Assembly (NCBI GenBank): GCA_028700425.1
Contig: JAQVSP010000002.1
Coordinates: forward strand, 1-57,522
Reading direction: 5' to 3'
Length of the DNA stretch: 57,522 nucleotides
Origin: Sphaerochaetaceae bacterium
GTDB lineage: Bacteria; Spirochaetota; Spirochaetia; Sphaerochaetales; Sphaerochaetaceae
Shown: in pieces, positions 42,838 to 50,938 of the stretch
How positions within the stretch are numbered: position 1 is the first letter of the stretch
Layout: each line of letters starts with the position of its first letter
The notes under the pieces: generated by a model
What the model was told of the DNA's origin: nothing
Databases searched by the model: none
What the model saw: the letters and a program-made list of their open reading frames with translations, nothing else
Position numbers and translations under genes: made by a program

Positions 42838-43518
42838 CTTTGCCCCTTGGCGCGCTACAGCGGGTTTGCCCCCATGCAGCGCGAAAGCTTCTTTCATGCC
42901 CTCAACCAGAAGAGCATGGCAAGAAAGGCCGCTGAGATCCTTGGGCGCAGGTATGAGGACCTGAATCTCATAGTCGTCCATATGGGCGGAGGCGTCTCGG
43001 TGGCTGCCCACCGCAAGGGCCTTGTAATTGACAACTACAATGTGAAGGACGATGGGTCCTTTTCCATGGACAGGGCTGGGGCCCTGCCTGTGAACGCAGT
43101 GATAAACTATTGCTTCTCCGGCCTGACCAAGGCCCAGGTCAAGAAGACCCTGGGCTATGAGGCAGGAGTCTACTCCTACCTAGGCACCAGAAGCTTCATG
43201 GAGGTTGAGCAAAGGGCAAAGGAAGACCCCAAGGCCCGCGAGGTCATGGAGGCTCTTGTCTACCAGCATGCCAAGGACATCGGGGCCATGGCTGCGGTGC
43301 TTAAGTTCAAGGTGGATGCAATAGTCTTGACAGGAGGCATGGCCAACAGCCAGCTTTTGTGCTACTCAATCTGCGAGTATGTAGGCTCCATAGCCCGCAT
43401 CATCATCCTTCCAGGTGAAAGCGAGATGACAGCCCTTTGCCAAGGAGCCTTGAGAATGCTTCGAGGAGAGGGAACCAGAGTATATCCAAGTGGAGAGATA
43501 AATGAGACATCTAGATGA
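42445..43518 (+). CDS. buk: Butyrate kinase (branched/aryl acyl kinase)
   Basis: This 357-aa ASKHA-fold kinase transfers phosphate from an acyl phosphate to ADP. It starts MRVLVINPGAVSTKISIFE, with VVHMGGGVSVAAHRKG near residue 174, GSFSMDRAGALP, and the late nucleotide-binding TGGMANS. Length matches Clostridium Buk. With the following genes it should recover ATP from acyl-CoA made from amino acids, so branched or aromatic acyl phosphates are as likely as butyryl phosphate. The ptb gene overlaps its end by 17 bp. The first 131 codons are also present in the chimera upstream. Confidence 0.95.
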   Translation: MRVLVINPGAVSTKISIFEEEVEVFRTSIPHSDSDLRQFDRIIDQKAYRMGLAREALRSSGFSSFDAICSRGGLLAHIPSGTYLINEAAIADVLDPPYGEHASNLGILMAHQLSIEYNCPACFVDPVSTDELCPLARYSGFAPMQRESFFHALNQKSMARKAAEILGRRYEDLNLIVVHMGGGVSVAAHRKGLVIDNYNVKDDGSFSMDRAGALPVNAVINYCFSGLTKAQVKKTLGYEAGVYSYLGTRSFMEVEQRAKEDPKAREVMEALVYQHAKDIGAMAAVLKFKVDAIVLTGGMANSQLLCYSICEYVGSIARIIILPGESEMTALCQGALRMLRGEGTRVYPSGEINETSR

Positions 43519-44383
43519 GCTTTTTGCTCTGTGCAAGGGGCATAGGACCTGCGCTGTAGCTCAGGCTGCAGACAGGCCTGTGCTTGAGGCATGCGTCATG
43601 GCCAAGGCCCGGAATCTGGCCAGCTTCATCCTTTGCGGCGACAAGGCAGCGATTGAGGCAGGCCTGAAAGACCTTGGCGAGGAGGCTGGGGCCTGGGACA
43701 TACGCCACCAGGACAGCCCACAGGCCTGTGCAGCGGAAGCTGTGAGGCTGGCAAGGGAGGGGGAGGCAAGCCTTCTGATGAAGGGCTTATTGAGCACCTC
43801 GATTCTCATGAGAGCTGTCCTTGACAGGGAGAAGGGCATAAGAGGGCCAGGCCTGCTAAGCCATGTGATGGCCTATGAGGTGCCTTCCTGCCCTAGGATC
43901 CTCTTCAATACCGACGGCGGGCTCAATACCTTTCCCAATGCAGAGCAGAAGGCCATGATACTTGAGAATGCCATAGGCCTTCTGCACAGGCTTGGCTACA
44001 TAGGCATCAACGCAGCCCTGATAGCAGGCAGCGAGACTGTGGATCCAAAGATACAGGCCACTTTGGATGCGCAGAAAATATGTGCGCAGCAAGAAAGGTG
44101 GGAAAGCCTTGGCTGCAATGTATATGGACCTGTGGGCCTGGACCTTGCAATAAGCAAGGACGCATGCGCTCATAAGGGCTATGAGGCCAAGGGAGCAGGG
44201 GAGGCCGACATACTGCTGGTTCCAACCTATGAGGTGGGAAACGCCATGGGCAAGGCCCTGACCTACTTTGCCAACGCTCAGAGCGCAGGCATCATAGTCG
44301 GAGCGGCCTGCCCGATTGTTCTTGTATCGCGATCAGACAGCGCCATGACGAAGCTTCACTCCATCGCCATGGCTCTTGCATAG
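43502..44383 (+). CDS. ptb: Phosphate butyryltransferase (phosphotransacylase)
   Basis: The 293-aa enzyme converts acyl-CoA and phosphate to acyl phosphate and CoA. ACVMAKARNLASFILCGDKAAIE (split) at about 30-52, LLMKGLLSTSILMRAVLD and the late VPTYEVGNAMGKALTYFA motif fit Ptb. ATG 43502 has GGAGAG upstream and lies inside the end of buk. The order buk-ptb is the reverse of that in Clostridium acetobutylicum (ptb-buk). AGGAGG follows its stop for iorA. Confidence 0.94.
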   Translation: MRHLDELFALCKGHRTCAVAQAADRPVLEACVMAKARNLASFILCGDKAAIEAGLKDLGEEAGAWDIRHQDSPQACAAEAVRLAREGEASLLMKGLLSTSILMRAVLDREKGIRGPGLLSHVMAYEVPSCPRILFNTDGGLNTFPNAEQKAMILENAIGLLHRLGYIGINAALIAGSETVDPKIQATLDAQKICAQQERWESLGCNVYGPVGLDLAISKDACAHKGYEAKGAGEADILLVPTYEVGNAMGKALTYFANAQSAGIIVGAACPIVLVSRSDSAMTKLHSIAMALA

Positions 44384-44393
44384 GAGGTTTACC

Positions 44394-46145
44394 ATGCCAA
44401 AACATCTTTACAGCGGAAATGAGGCTGTTGCAAGAGGCGCTTATGAGGCGGGGGTCAAGGTGTGCTCAGCCTACCCAGGCACTCCAAGCACCGAGATATT
44501 CGAATCCTTGCCCCAGTATGAGCCAGCTCTCTATTGCGAGTGGGCTCCCAATGAGAAGGTTGCCCTTGAGGTTGCCTATGGCGCCTCTATAGCCAACGTG
44601 CGCTCGATGTGCGCAATGAAGCACGTCGGGCTCAATGTGGCCGCCGATCCCATGTTCACCGCAGCCTACAATGGGGTGGGAGCAGGGTTTGTGATCATCA
44701 CCGCCGACGATCCGGACATGCATAGCTCCCAGAACGAGCAGGACAACCGGCGCTATGCTGAGTTTGCCAAGATCCCCATGCTTGAGCCTTCTGACAGCCT
44801 TGAGTGCCAGGCCTTCATCAAGGAGGCCTTCGAGATATCGGAGAGATTCGATGTTCCGGTGATATTTCGCATGACCACCCGCCTTTGCCACTCAAAGAGC
44901 CTCATAGAGCTTCACGAGCCAATAGAGATTGAATCCAAGCCCTACAGCAGAAATGCATCCAAGTTCGTCTCCACCCCTGCAAACGCCAGGCGCAACCATG
45001 CAAGCCTTGAGAAGAAGCTTGCAGATCTGGAGGCCTTCTCCAACGCAAGCCCCTTGAACCAGGAGATAGACAATCCTGGAGCAACCATTGGTGTAATATC
45101 CAGCTCTGTTGCCTTCCTCTACGCCCAGGAGGCCTTTGGAGACAAGGCTTCCTACCTGAAGCTCGGGCTTACCTTCCCGCTTCCAATGGATAGGATAAGG
45201 CAGTTTGCCTCGCGTTTTGAGAGGGTAATTGTCATAGAGGAGCTGGAGCCCTTCATGGAGACTGCCATAAGGGCCGCAGGCATAGAGTGCGAAGGCAAGG
45301 CCATGACAGGCAAGATCTATGAGCTGAATCCTCAGTTGGTGGAGCAAAGGGTGCTTGGCATCCAGAAGCCCTATGTCGCTTGCCCCATCAAGCTTCCAGC
45401 AAGGGCTCCTTCGCTATGCCCAGGATGCCCACATAGAGGCTTCTTCTATGCCTTGTCCCAGAATGCAGACTATGTGATCTGCGGGGATATCGGCTGCTAC
45501 ACCCTAGGCTGCGCCCCTCCGCTGAATGCCATGGACAGCGTGGTATGCATGGGCGGCGGATTCACCCTTGCCCACGGCATGGCCAAGGCCTTCGAGATGC
45601 TTGGCGACAAGCGCCACAAGGTCTTCGGGGTGCTTGGGGACTCAACGTTCTTCCATTCAGGGCTTACTGGAGCATCGGAGATAATCTACAACAGCAGCTC
45701 TGTCATACCCTGCATCCTGGATAACAGGATAACCGGCATGACAGGCCAGCAGGACAACCCTGGAACAGGGCGCAATCTCATGGGCGGCAGCGCTCCTGTG
45801 CTGGACATAGAGGCGATTCTCAGGTCCATGGGCTATGACAAGGTCCTTGTCGTGGATCCCTGGAAGCTGGATGAGGTCAAGGCCGCCATCAAGGAAGCCC
45901 TGGATCATGAAGGCCATTGCGCCCTGATAGCCAAGAGGCCATGCCTTCTGATCAAGGGCGCACCCAGGACAGCTCGACGGTTTGCTGTGGACACCCAGGT
46001 CTGCAAGGCTTGCCGAAAGTGCCTCAAGCTTGGCTGTGGAGCCATAAGCATGAAGGAAGGCAAGTCCAGCATCGACCCGGTTCTTTGCGGGGGATGCTCA
46101 TTGTGCGCTCAGACATGCCCCTTTGGGGCAATCAAGGAGGCTTGA
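44394..46145 (+). CDS. iorA: Indolepyruvate ferredoxin oxidoreductase, alpha subunit
   Basis: This 583-aa protein decarboxylates aryl 2-oxoacids to aryl-acetyl-CoA with thiamine diphosphate, passing electrons to ferredoxin. It starts at ATG 44394 after TAGGAGG; the frame opens at 44376 inside ptb. GNEAVARGAYEAGVKVCSAYPGTPSTE (split) is the pyrimidine-binding start and GDIGCYTLG...GGGFTLAHG the TPP region. Two CxxCxxC-type Fe-S sets end the protein (CKACRKCLKLGCG and CGGCSLCAQTCPFGA). IorB follows by one base. Substrates of relatives are indolepyruvate, phenylpyruvate and hydroxyphenylpyruvate. Confidence 0.95.
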   Translation: MPKHLYSGNEAVARGAYEAGVKVCSAYPGTPSTEIFESLPQYEPALYCEWAPNEKVALEVAYGASIANVRSMCAMKHVGLNVAADPMFTAAYNGVGAGFVIITADDPDMHSSQNEQDNRRYAEFAKIPMLEPSDSLECQAFIKEAFEISERFDVPVIFRMTTRLCHSKSLIELHEPIEIESKPYSRNASKFVSTPANARRNHASLEKKLADLEAFSNASPLNQEIDNPGATIGVISSSVAFLYAQEAFGDKASYLKLGLTFPLPMDRIRQFASRFERVIVIEELEPFMETAIRAAGIECEGKAMTGKIYELNPQLVEQRVLGIQKPYVACPIKLPARAPSLCPGCPHRGFFYALSQNADYVICGDIGCYTLGCAPPLNAMDSVVCMGGGFTLAHGMAKAFEMLGDKRHKVFGVLGDSTFFHSGLTGASEIIYNSSSVIPCILDNRITGMTGQQDNPGTGRNLMGGSAPVLDIEAILRSMGYDKVLVVDPWKLDEVKAAIKEALDHEGHCALIAKRPCLLIKGAPRTARRFAVDTQVCKACRKCLKLGCGAISMKEGKSSIDPVLCGGCSLCAQTCPFGAIKEA

Positions 46146-46146
46146 G

Positions 46147-46716
46147 ATGACAAGCATGCTTATAGTTGGAGTTGGCGGCCAAGGCGCCATACTTTTCTCT
46201 AAGATCCTCACCGAAGCCTTGGTTGAAAAGGGCTATGATGTGAAGATGAGCGAGGTTCATGGCATGGCGCAGAGGGGAGGAAGCGTCTCCACCCAGGTTC
46301 GCTTTGGAAAGAAGGTTCTCTCCCCCATAATCGGGCTGGGAGAGGCTGACATCCTGGTCAGCCTGGAGGAGATGGAGAGCGCCAGGTACTGCAGCTATCT
46401 GAAGCCCGGCGCCATAGCCATCATAAATCGCTACAGGCTGCTGCCTGGCAGCCTTGCTGATGGAAAGGAGAGCTATCCTGAGGGCATAGTGGACTTCATG
46501 TCCGCACACTTTGAGACCCATCTTGTGGAGGCTGCAGCAGCTGCGCAGGCTCTAGGCAACTCAAGGTGCATGAACCTTGTGCTTCTTGGAGCCATGAGCA
46601 ACCTTGAAGCCTTCAAGGACCTAGATTGGGAGACCGTGATCAGAAGATCTGTTCCCCAGCGCCTGCTGGACCTTAATCTCAAGGCCTTCGAGGCAGGGAG
46701 GGCCTTGCCATGGTAA
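46147..46716 (+). CDS. iorB: Indolepyruvate ferredoxin oxidoreductase, beta subunit
   Basis: The 189-aa partner of IorA has LIVGVGGQGAILFSKIL (residues 5-21) and SEVHGMAQRGGSVSTQVRFG (about 39-58), which are diagnostic. ATG 46147 is one base after the iorA stop; the frame runs back to 46123 but that start is inside iorA. Its stop overlaps the start of the aminotransferase gene by seven bases. Confidence 0.95.
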   Translation: MTSMLIVGVGGQGAILFSKILTEALVEKGYDVKMSEVHGMAQRGGSVSTQVRFGKKVLSPIIGLGEADILVSLEEMESARYCSYLKPGAIAIINRYRLLPGSLADGKESYPEGIVDFMSAHFETHLVEAAAAAQALGNSRCMNLVLLGAMSNLEAFKDLDWETVIRRSVPQRLLDLNLKAFEAGRALPW

Positions 46717-47870
46717 GTTCCCTGATGGAAGCCTATGGAAGAAAGAGATCCTGCATAAGAGAGCTTTTCGAGTTCGGCAGAACCCTTGATCCAGACCTAG
46801 TCATGGACTTCAGCCTAGGAAATCCCAGCGTCAGGCCGCCCCAGGCTGTGCTGGATGCCTTGTCAGAGCTGGGCAAAAAGGATGTTCATGGCTACACGGT
46901 AGCTCCTGGATCCATGGAAGTCAGGAAGGCTGTATGCCGGCATCTCAACAGCATAGGCAAGGCTCACTACGAGCCAAGCGGCATAATCATGACATGCGGA
47001 GCGGCAGCGGCCTTGTGCATATGCATGAAGGCCTTAGCCATCGACTCTAGCACCCAGTTCCTGGCCCAGGCCCCGTACTTTGCTGAGTATGAGTGCTTTG
47101 CCCGCGGCTGTGGAGCCAGATTTGCGGCAGCTGAAGCTGATCTTGAAAGCTTTCAGATCAACTTCCCAGCCCTTGAAGCCCTTATCGGGCCAAGCACCCA
47201 GGCCCTTGTGCTCAACAGCCCCAACAATCCATCAGGGGCCATCTTGTCAGAATCCACCCTAAGGCGCCTTGCCCAGCTTCTTGAGAGAAGAAGCGCAGAG
47301 CTTGGCCATAGGATCTACATAATAAGCGATGAGCCCTACAGGGAGATTGTCTATGATGGGGCAAGCATGCCTCACATAGCGGACTGGTACGACAGCACCA
47401 TCGTCTGCTATTCCTACAGCAAGAGCTTCAGCCTGCCTGGTGACAGGATAGGCTACATCGCCGTCTCTGATAGCGTTGATGACAAGGACAGCCTCATGGC
47501 CAGCCTGGCTGGAAGCGCCAGGGCCATGGGCTATGTCTGCGCTCCATCGCTTCTTCAGGCAATGGTAGCTCGCTGTGCCGATGTAAAGCCGGACATCTCT
47601 TCCTATAGGGAGAACCGAGACCTGCTCCTTGGCAGCCTTGAAGCGATGGGATATGAGTGCGTGATGCCCAGCGGAGCCTTCTATCTTTTCATCAAGTCGC
47701 CCTATTCCAGCGCCAAGGCCTTCAGCGATGAGGCCAAGAAGCATGGGCTGCTGGTCGTCCCAAGCGATGACTTTGGCTGCAAGGGGTTCCTGCGAATAAG
47801 CTACTGCGTGGACAGAAAGGTCATAGAGCGCTCATTGCCTGTCTTTGAGAAGCTGCTTAAGCAGGACTAG
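46710..47870 (+). CDS. Class I aminotransferase (aspartate/aromatic type)
   Basis: This 386-aa PLP enzyme has the fold type I pattern. It opens with MDFSLGNPSVRPPQAVLDAL, has the NSPNNPSG motif, SDEPYREIVYDG, and YSYSKSFSLPGDRIGY with PLP lysine K238. It ends with an FLRISYCV arginine segment. In this operon it should move the amino group of aromatic or branched amino acids to a 2-oxoacid, feeding IorAB. The substrate cannot be read from sequence. Last gene of buk-ptb-iorA-iorB. It is convergent with the PH-domain gene four bases away. Confidence 0.92.
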   Translation: MVSSLMEAYGRKRSCIRELFEFGRTLDPDLVMDFSLGNPSVRPPQAVLDALSELGKKDVHGYTVAPGSMEVRKAVCRHLNSIGKAHYEPSGIIMTCGAAAALCICMKALAIDSSTQFLAQAPYFAEYECFARGCGARFAAAEADLESFQINFPALEALIGPSTQALVLNSPNNPSGAILSESTLRRLAQLLERRSAELGHRIYIISDEPYREIVYDGASMPHIADWYDSTIVCYSYSKSFSLPGDRIGYIAVSDSVDDKDSLMASLAGSARAMGYVCAPSLLQAMVARCADVKPDISSYRENRDLLLGSLEAMGYECVMPSGAFYLFIKSPYSSAKAFSDEAKKHGLLVVPSDDFGCKGFLRISYCVDRKVIERSLPVFEKLLKQD

Positions 47871-47874
47871 GTCC

Positions 47875-48282
47875 TCAAGGCAACAACACAGCGCTTTTGA
47901 GATCGGAGAAGGCCTTCAGGGTCTTCTCCTCTGTGCTGCAGTTGAAGAGGATGCTTGCATCCTCGGTTCTGATGGCTATCAGGGGCCTTACCTTCTCATA
48001 GGCGAAAAGATAGTAGTCCACTTCATCGACTCTATAGACCCCGCTGGAAGCCAGGATCGAGGCAATGCCAGTGACCTTGGTCCCTCTTTCGGGGTCATCC
48101 AGGATTTCTACAGCCTTGATCGATGAAAATGGTATCTCGACTCTTGAGCTGAAAAGGCCCTCTACAATAACTCTGTCCTTCTTTATCACATGGCTTGGGA
48201 CCGCTATGACCATCAGCATAGCTGTCAGCAGGACAGCTGCAGCCAGGGTAGTCAGAATGGCTGTCATTGTTCCTTTCTTCAT
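47875..48282 (-). CDS. Small membrane protein with bacterial PH-like domain
   Basis: The 135-residue protein has one N-terminal membrane helix (about residues 8-30). A beta-rich domain of the bPH type follows (VIKKDRVIVEGLFSSRVEIPFSSIKAVEIL, in parts, then FAYEKVRPLIAIRTEDASILFNC). Such domains are common in spirochaete and Firmicute membrane proteins of unknown role. ATG 48282 overlaps the stop of the GH27-like gene (ATGA), so the two are co-translated. Confidence 0.7.
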   Translation of the reverse strand: MKKGTMTAILTTLAAAVLLTAMLMVIAVPSHVIKKDRVIVEGLFSSRVEIPFSSIKAVEILDDPERGTKVTGIASILASSGVYRVDEVDYYLFAYEKVRPLIAIRTEDASILFNCSTEEKTLKAFSDLKSAVLLP

Positions 48283-49418
48283 GATCGGGCCTCATAGATT
48301 GCGCTTTGATGGCTTGCAAGCTGCACAACAGGGTCGCTAGAAAGCAGATTCTGCTGCCAGTCATAGGCTTTTCCGCTGTACTTCAGGCTTATAGCTTCCT
48401 CTGAGGTGTTGAAAAGCGCAGTGATTGAAGAGCCATTGAGCTCGGCCATCCATATTCTCAGCTTGCCTGTATCGCAGGTCTGTCTTGGGCATTGGCCGCT
48501 CTTGTGAAGCTCCAGCAAGAAGCGATCGGAAAGGATCTTCAGAGTTGCCTTGTCCAAGGCAGAAGGATCTGCATCAATGATCATAGGAGAGCCCATAAGG
48601 CTCCAGAAGCGCATCGCAGTCTGCAGCTCTACAGGATCCATGCCCGGCTTTATAAAGCCGCAATCAAGCAAGCAGCCAGGCCTCCTGAAGGCCGCCCATG
48701 AGCTGGCCTTGTCAAGCGCATGGACTATGTCGCTATAGCTGCTGCAGGACCTGTGAGCGATGCTGAAGGCACCATTGTTGTCTACAAGCTCATCGGCAAG
48801 CTCAAGAAAGGCATCTGAGGAGCCTAGGCTCAGCACCATGTCCGTCTGTCTTTGCTCTATGCTGTCTACAAGAAGGGCAGCCTCGTCAAGGGAGCCTTCA
48901 AGCACATCCTCGACTCTTATAAGGTCCACGCCCCAGCTCTCATACAGGTCAATCAGCGATTGATAATATTCAAATGCCCCGCTTCTGTGAGGATCGACTC
49001 CATAGCAATCAGCATTCCATGAGCATGCGGGGAAGGCTCTGGCTATATCAGAAGCTGTGGATTCAGATTCCATGATGGCAGAGCCCTTGTAGACGCATTG
49101 GCGCGCTATGCCATGCATGATCTCAAGGCCGAGCTTGAGGCCCATAGAATGGAGCTTGGAGGCAAGAGGGCCAAAGCCCTTGGAAGACTTGGAGGATGGG
49201 AAGCGGACAGGACTGGGGATGAGCCTTGAATAATCATCGGTGAAGACCGGCTCAAAAGGGGAGGCTGGCTTGGCTGAATACCAGCCTAGGGGAATTATGA
49301 TGTACTCATATCCAAGATCAAGGAGATGGGCCTTCATGAATGAGGCTGCCTGAAGAACCTGGTCCTCATTGAGGCCGGTCATGAAACCCCGGTATGGCTT
49401 GCTAAGTGCGGCTAACAT
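48279..49418 (-). CDS. GH27-like (alpha-galactosidase fold) protein with altered catalytic positions
   Basis: This 379-aa cytoplasmic protein follows bacterial GH27 closely in its first 200 residues: YEYIIIPLGWY, RLIPSPVRFPSS, GFGPLASKLHSMGLKLGLEIMHGIARQ (split), CSWNADCYGVD and YYQSLIDLYESWGVDLIRVED. But the expected K-x-D nucleophile motif (VDFIKVDD in relatives) reads R168-V169-E170-D171, and the usual N-terminal W-x-x-W-D is replaced by PYRGFMTG. In GH27 the nucleophile is Asp, so Glu170 would be unusual. Either activity is lost or changed, or D171 serves. No signal peptide. A TAA stands two codons upstream of ATG 49418. It leads the PH-domain gene. Confidence 0.75.
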   Translation of the reverse strand: MLAALSKPYRGFMTGLNEDQVLQAASFMKAHLLDLGYEYIIIPLGWYSAKPASPFEPVFTDDYSRLIPSPVRFPSSKSSKGFGPLASKLHSMGLKLGLEIMHGIARQCVYKGSAIMESESTASDIARAFPACSWNADCYGVDPHRSGAFEYYQSLIDLYESWGVDLIRVEDVLEGSLDEAALLVDSIEQRQTDMVLSLGSSDAFLELADELVDNNGAFSIAHRSCSSYSDIVHALDKASSWAAFRRPGCLLDCGFIKPGMDPVELQTAMRFWSLMGSPMIIDADPSALDKATLKILSDRFLLELHKSGQCPRQTCDTGKLRIWMAELNGSSITALFNTSEEAISLKYSGKAYDWQQNLLSSDPVVQLASHQSAIYEARS

Positions 49419-49454
49419 GCCTTAAGACTAGCAACAAGAGCCCCGCAGGTCAAT

Positions 49455-49490
49455 CAGAAAACAAATGGCAGGACTTTCATCCTGCCATTT
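49455..49490 (-). terminator. Rho-independent terminator of tRNA-Val(CAC)
   Basis: AAATGGCAGGA (49463-49473) and TCCTGCCATTT (49480-49490) form an 11-bp stem with a 6-nt loop. Minus-strand TTTGTTTTCT follows. It starts at the tRNA 3' end. Confidence 0.8.
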
Positions 49491-49562
49491 TAGGGCCGAC
49501 AAGGTTTGAACTTGTGACTTCTACCGTGTGAAGGTAGCACTCTCCCGCTGAGTTACGACCCC
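49491..49562 (-). tRNA. tRNA-Val (anticodon CAC)
   Basis: A 72-nt minus-strand cloverleaf: acceptor GGGGTCG/CGGCCCT (G1-U72 and U5-G68 wobbles), anticodon stem CTACC/GGTAG with loop TTCACAC (anticodon CAC), T arm ACAAGTTCAAACCTTGT. The D arm equals that of the tRNA-Val(GAC) at 224. CCA is not encoded. The weak first acceptor pair is unusual. Confidence 0.9.
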
Positions 49563-49573
49563 GCGCAACGAAC

Positions 49574-49602
49574 AATATAGCAAAACAGCCTCTTGATGTC
49601 TA
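49574..49602 (-). promoter_or_regulatory. sigma70 promoter of tRNA-Val(CAC)
   Basis: TAGACA (49597-49602), 17 bp, TATATT (49574-49579) on the minus strand, 12 bp from the tRNA. The next 100 bases (49603-49706) show no gene or clear site. Confidence 0.7.
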
Positions 49603-49706
49603 GTAAGAGCAAAAGAAGAAATTGAGAAAAAGGCGCTCTATGCACTTTCCTGCCGAAAAAAACCTTTATAAACCCACGTAGTGCAACAGAATGACTAAGG
49701 CTTTTG

Positions 49707-49735
49707 TTTACAAAATCGGTTTAGTAAGCTAAACT
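49707..49735 (+). promoter_or_regulatory. Promoter of the coiled-coil gene with overlapping inverted repeat
   Basis: TTTACA (49707-49712), 17 bp, TAAACT (49730-49735). The inverted repeat GTTTAG (49719-49724)/CTAAAC (49729-49734) overlaps the spacer and -10, as an operator would. ATG 49803 is 67 bp further with GGGAGG before it. Confidence 0.5.
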
Positions 49736-49802
49736 CAATGCATAGATGCTCTAAACGGGCAAGGCTTGTTATATAAAAACAGCCTATCATGGGAGGCAAA
49801 GC

Positions 49803-50864
49803 ATGGATGCAAAGAAAATCAAAGCCAAATATGACGAAAAGCGCATGAACCTTACCAAGACCTTGAAGAAAGGAACTCCAGAGTATGAGAAGCAGCTCAA
49901 GGCTCTGGACAAGGCTGAAAAAGAAGCGCTTGCACAAATTCCCATGACCAAGAGAGAGAAGATCAAGGCTGAGAAGGCCGAGATCTACAATCGTGTTCTT
50001 GAGCAGTGCCAGGCTCGCTGGGATGAAAAGTCCGCTCTAGCGCAGAAGCAGGCTGAGTCCCTGGCTGCCGAAGAAGCCAAGAAAGCTGCTGAAGCCAAGA
50101 AGGCCGAAGCCGCCAGAAAGGCAGAGGAAGCACGCAAGGCCGAGGAAGCCCGCAAGGCAGCCGAGGCCAAGAAGGCTGAAGAGGCCAGAAAGGCTGAGGA
50201 AGCACGCAAGGCCGAGGAAGCCCGCAAGGCAGCCGAGGCCAAGAAGGCCGAAGAGGCCAGAAAGGCTGAGGAAGCACGCAAGGCCGAAGAAGCCCGCAAG
50301 GCAGCCGAGGCCAAGAAGGCCGAAGAGGCCAAGAAGGCTGAAGATGAGGCTCGCAAGGCAGCTGAAGAGGCCAAGACTGCTGATGAAGCCCGCAAGGCTG
50401 CAGAGGCAGCAAGGCTTGAGGAGCTTGCCAGGGCGACTATCAGGAAGATTGAGGAACAGGAAGCTGAAAAGGCAAAGAAAGAGAGGAGACCTCCAAAGCC
50501 GGTTGACTTCAATTTCCTTTCCAGGAGAGCATCCAAGCTTTATGACGATACATTTGTAGCCTTGCATGACCTTCAGGCCCAGGTAGACCGGAAGAATGGC
50601 GAAATCAAGGCTCTCAGGACCCCAAAGGATGCAACTGAGGACCAGAAGAAGGAGCTGTCAGCAAGGCGCGCTATTTTGAAAGCCGAGGCGAAGAAGCTTC
50701 AGGCAGCATTTGAGATCAAGGTTGAGTGCGCAATCTCTCTTCAGAAGAACATACTCGATTACCAGACCGTTCTCAGAGCGCAGAAGCAGGAAGTCAAGGT
50801 CTATAACAAGCAGCCGCTTCTGGAGCTGGTTGAAGAAGTTGATCCTAATGAGCTGAGCAGATGA
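49803..50864 (+). CDS. Cytoplasmic Ala/Lys/Glu coiled-coil protein, TolA-like in composition
   Basis: This 353-aa protein has a charged N-terminal part (1-80), a long repetitive helix (about 80-215) built from AEAKKAEEARKAEEARK-type units, and a non-repetitive C-terminal domain (about 225-353: FNFLSRRASKLYDDTFVALHDL and further predicted helices). There is no signal peptide or membrane segment, so despite the TolA-like repeat it is not TolA. The central part should form a single long alpha-helix or coiled coil. No family is recognised. It has its own promoter and terminator, so it is monocistronic. GGGAGGC precedes ATG 49803. Confidence 0.82.
   Translation: MDAKKIKAKYDEKRMNLTKTLKKGTPEYEKQLKALDKAEKEALAQIPMTKREKIKAEKAEIYNRVLEQCQARWDEKSALAQKQAESLAAEEAKKAAEAKKAEAARKAEEARKAEEARKAAEAKKAEEARKAEEARKAEEARKAAEAKKAEEARKAEEARKAEEARKAAEAKKAEEAKKAEDEARKAAEEAKTADEARKAAEAARLEELARATIRKIEEQEAEKAKKERRPPKPVDFNFLSRRASKLYDDTFVALHDLQAQVDRKNGEIKALRTPKDATEDQKKELSARRAILKAEAKKLQAAFEIKVECAISLQKNILDYQTVLRAQKQEVKVYNKQPLLELVEEVDPNELSR
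50089..50340 (+). repeat. 72-nt in-frame tandem repeat (about 3.5 copies)
   Basis: Repeat starts are at 50089, 50161, 50233 and 50305, exactly 72 bases apart. Each encodes 24 residues of the A/K/E/R helix; within each unit a 15-nt sub-repeat (EEARK) is visible. The second and third copies are nearly identical. Confidence 0.9.
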
Positions 50865-50889
50865 TTGCATGAAGCTCTAGAAGATGTGA

Positions 50890-50917
50890 GGGCAATGCCA
50901 ATGGCATTGCCCTTTTT
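50890..50917 (+). terminator. Rho-independent terminator of the coiled-coil gene
   Basis: GGGCAATGCC (50890-50899) and GGCATTGCCC (50903-50912) with a 3-nt loop, followed by TTTTT. Confidence 0.92.
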
Positions 50918-50938
50918 CATGATCTGGATATGCGGGCT

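Noticed and set aside
50089-50340. Possible CRISPR array because of regular 72-nt spacing
   Set aside because: Repeats are continuous, in frame and coding, with no unique spacers.
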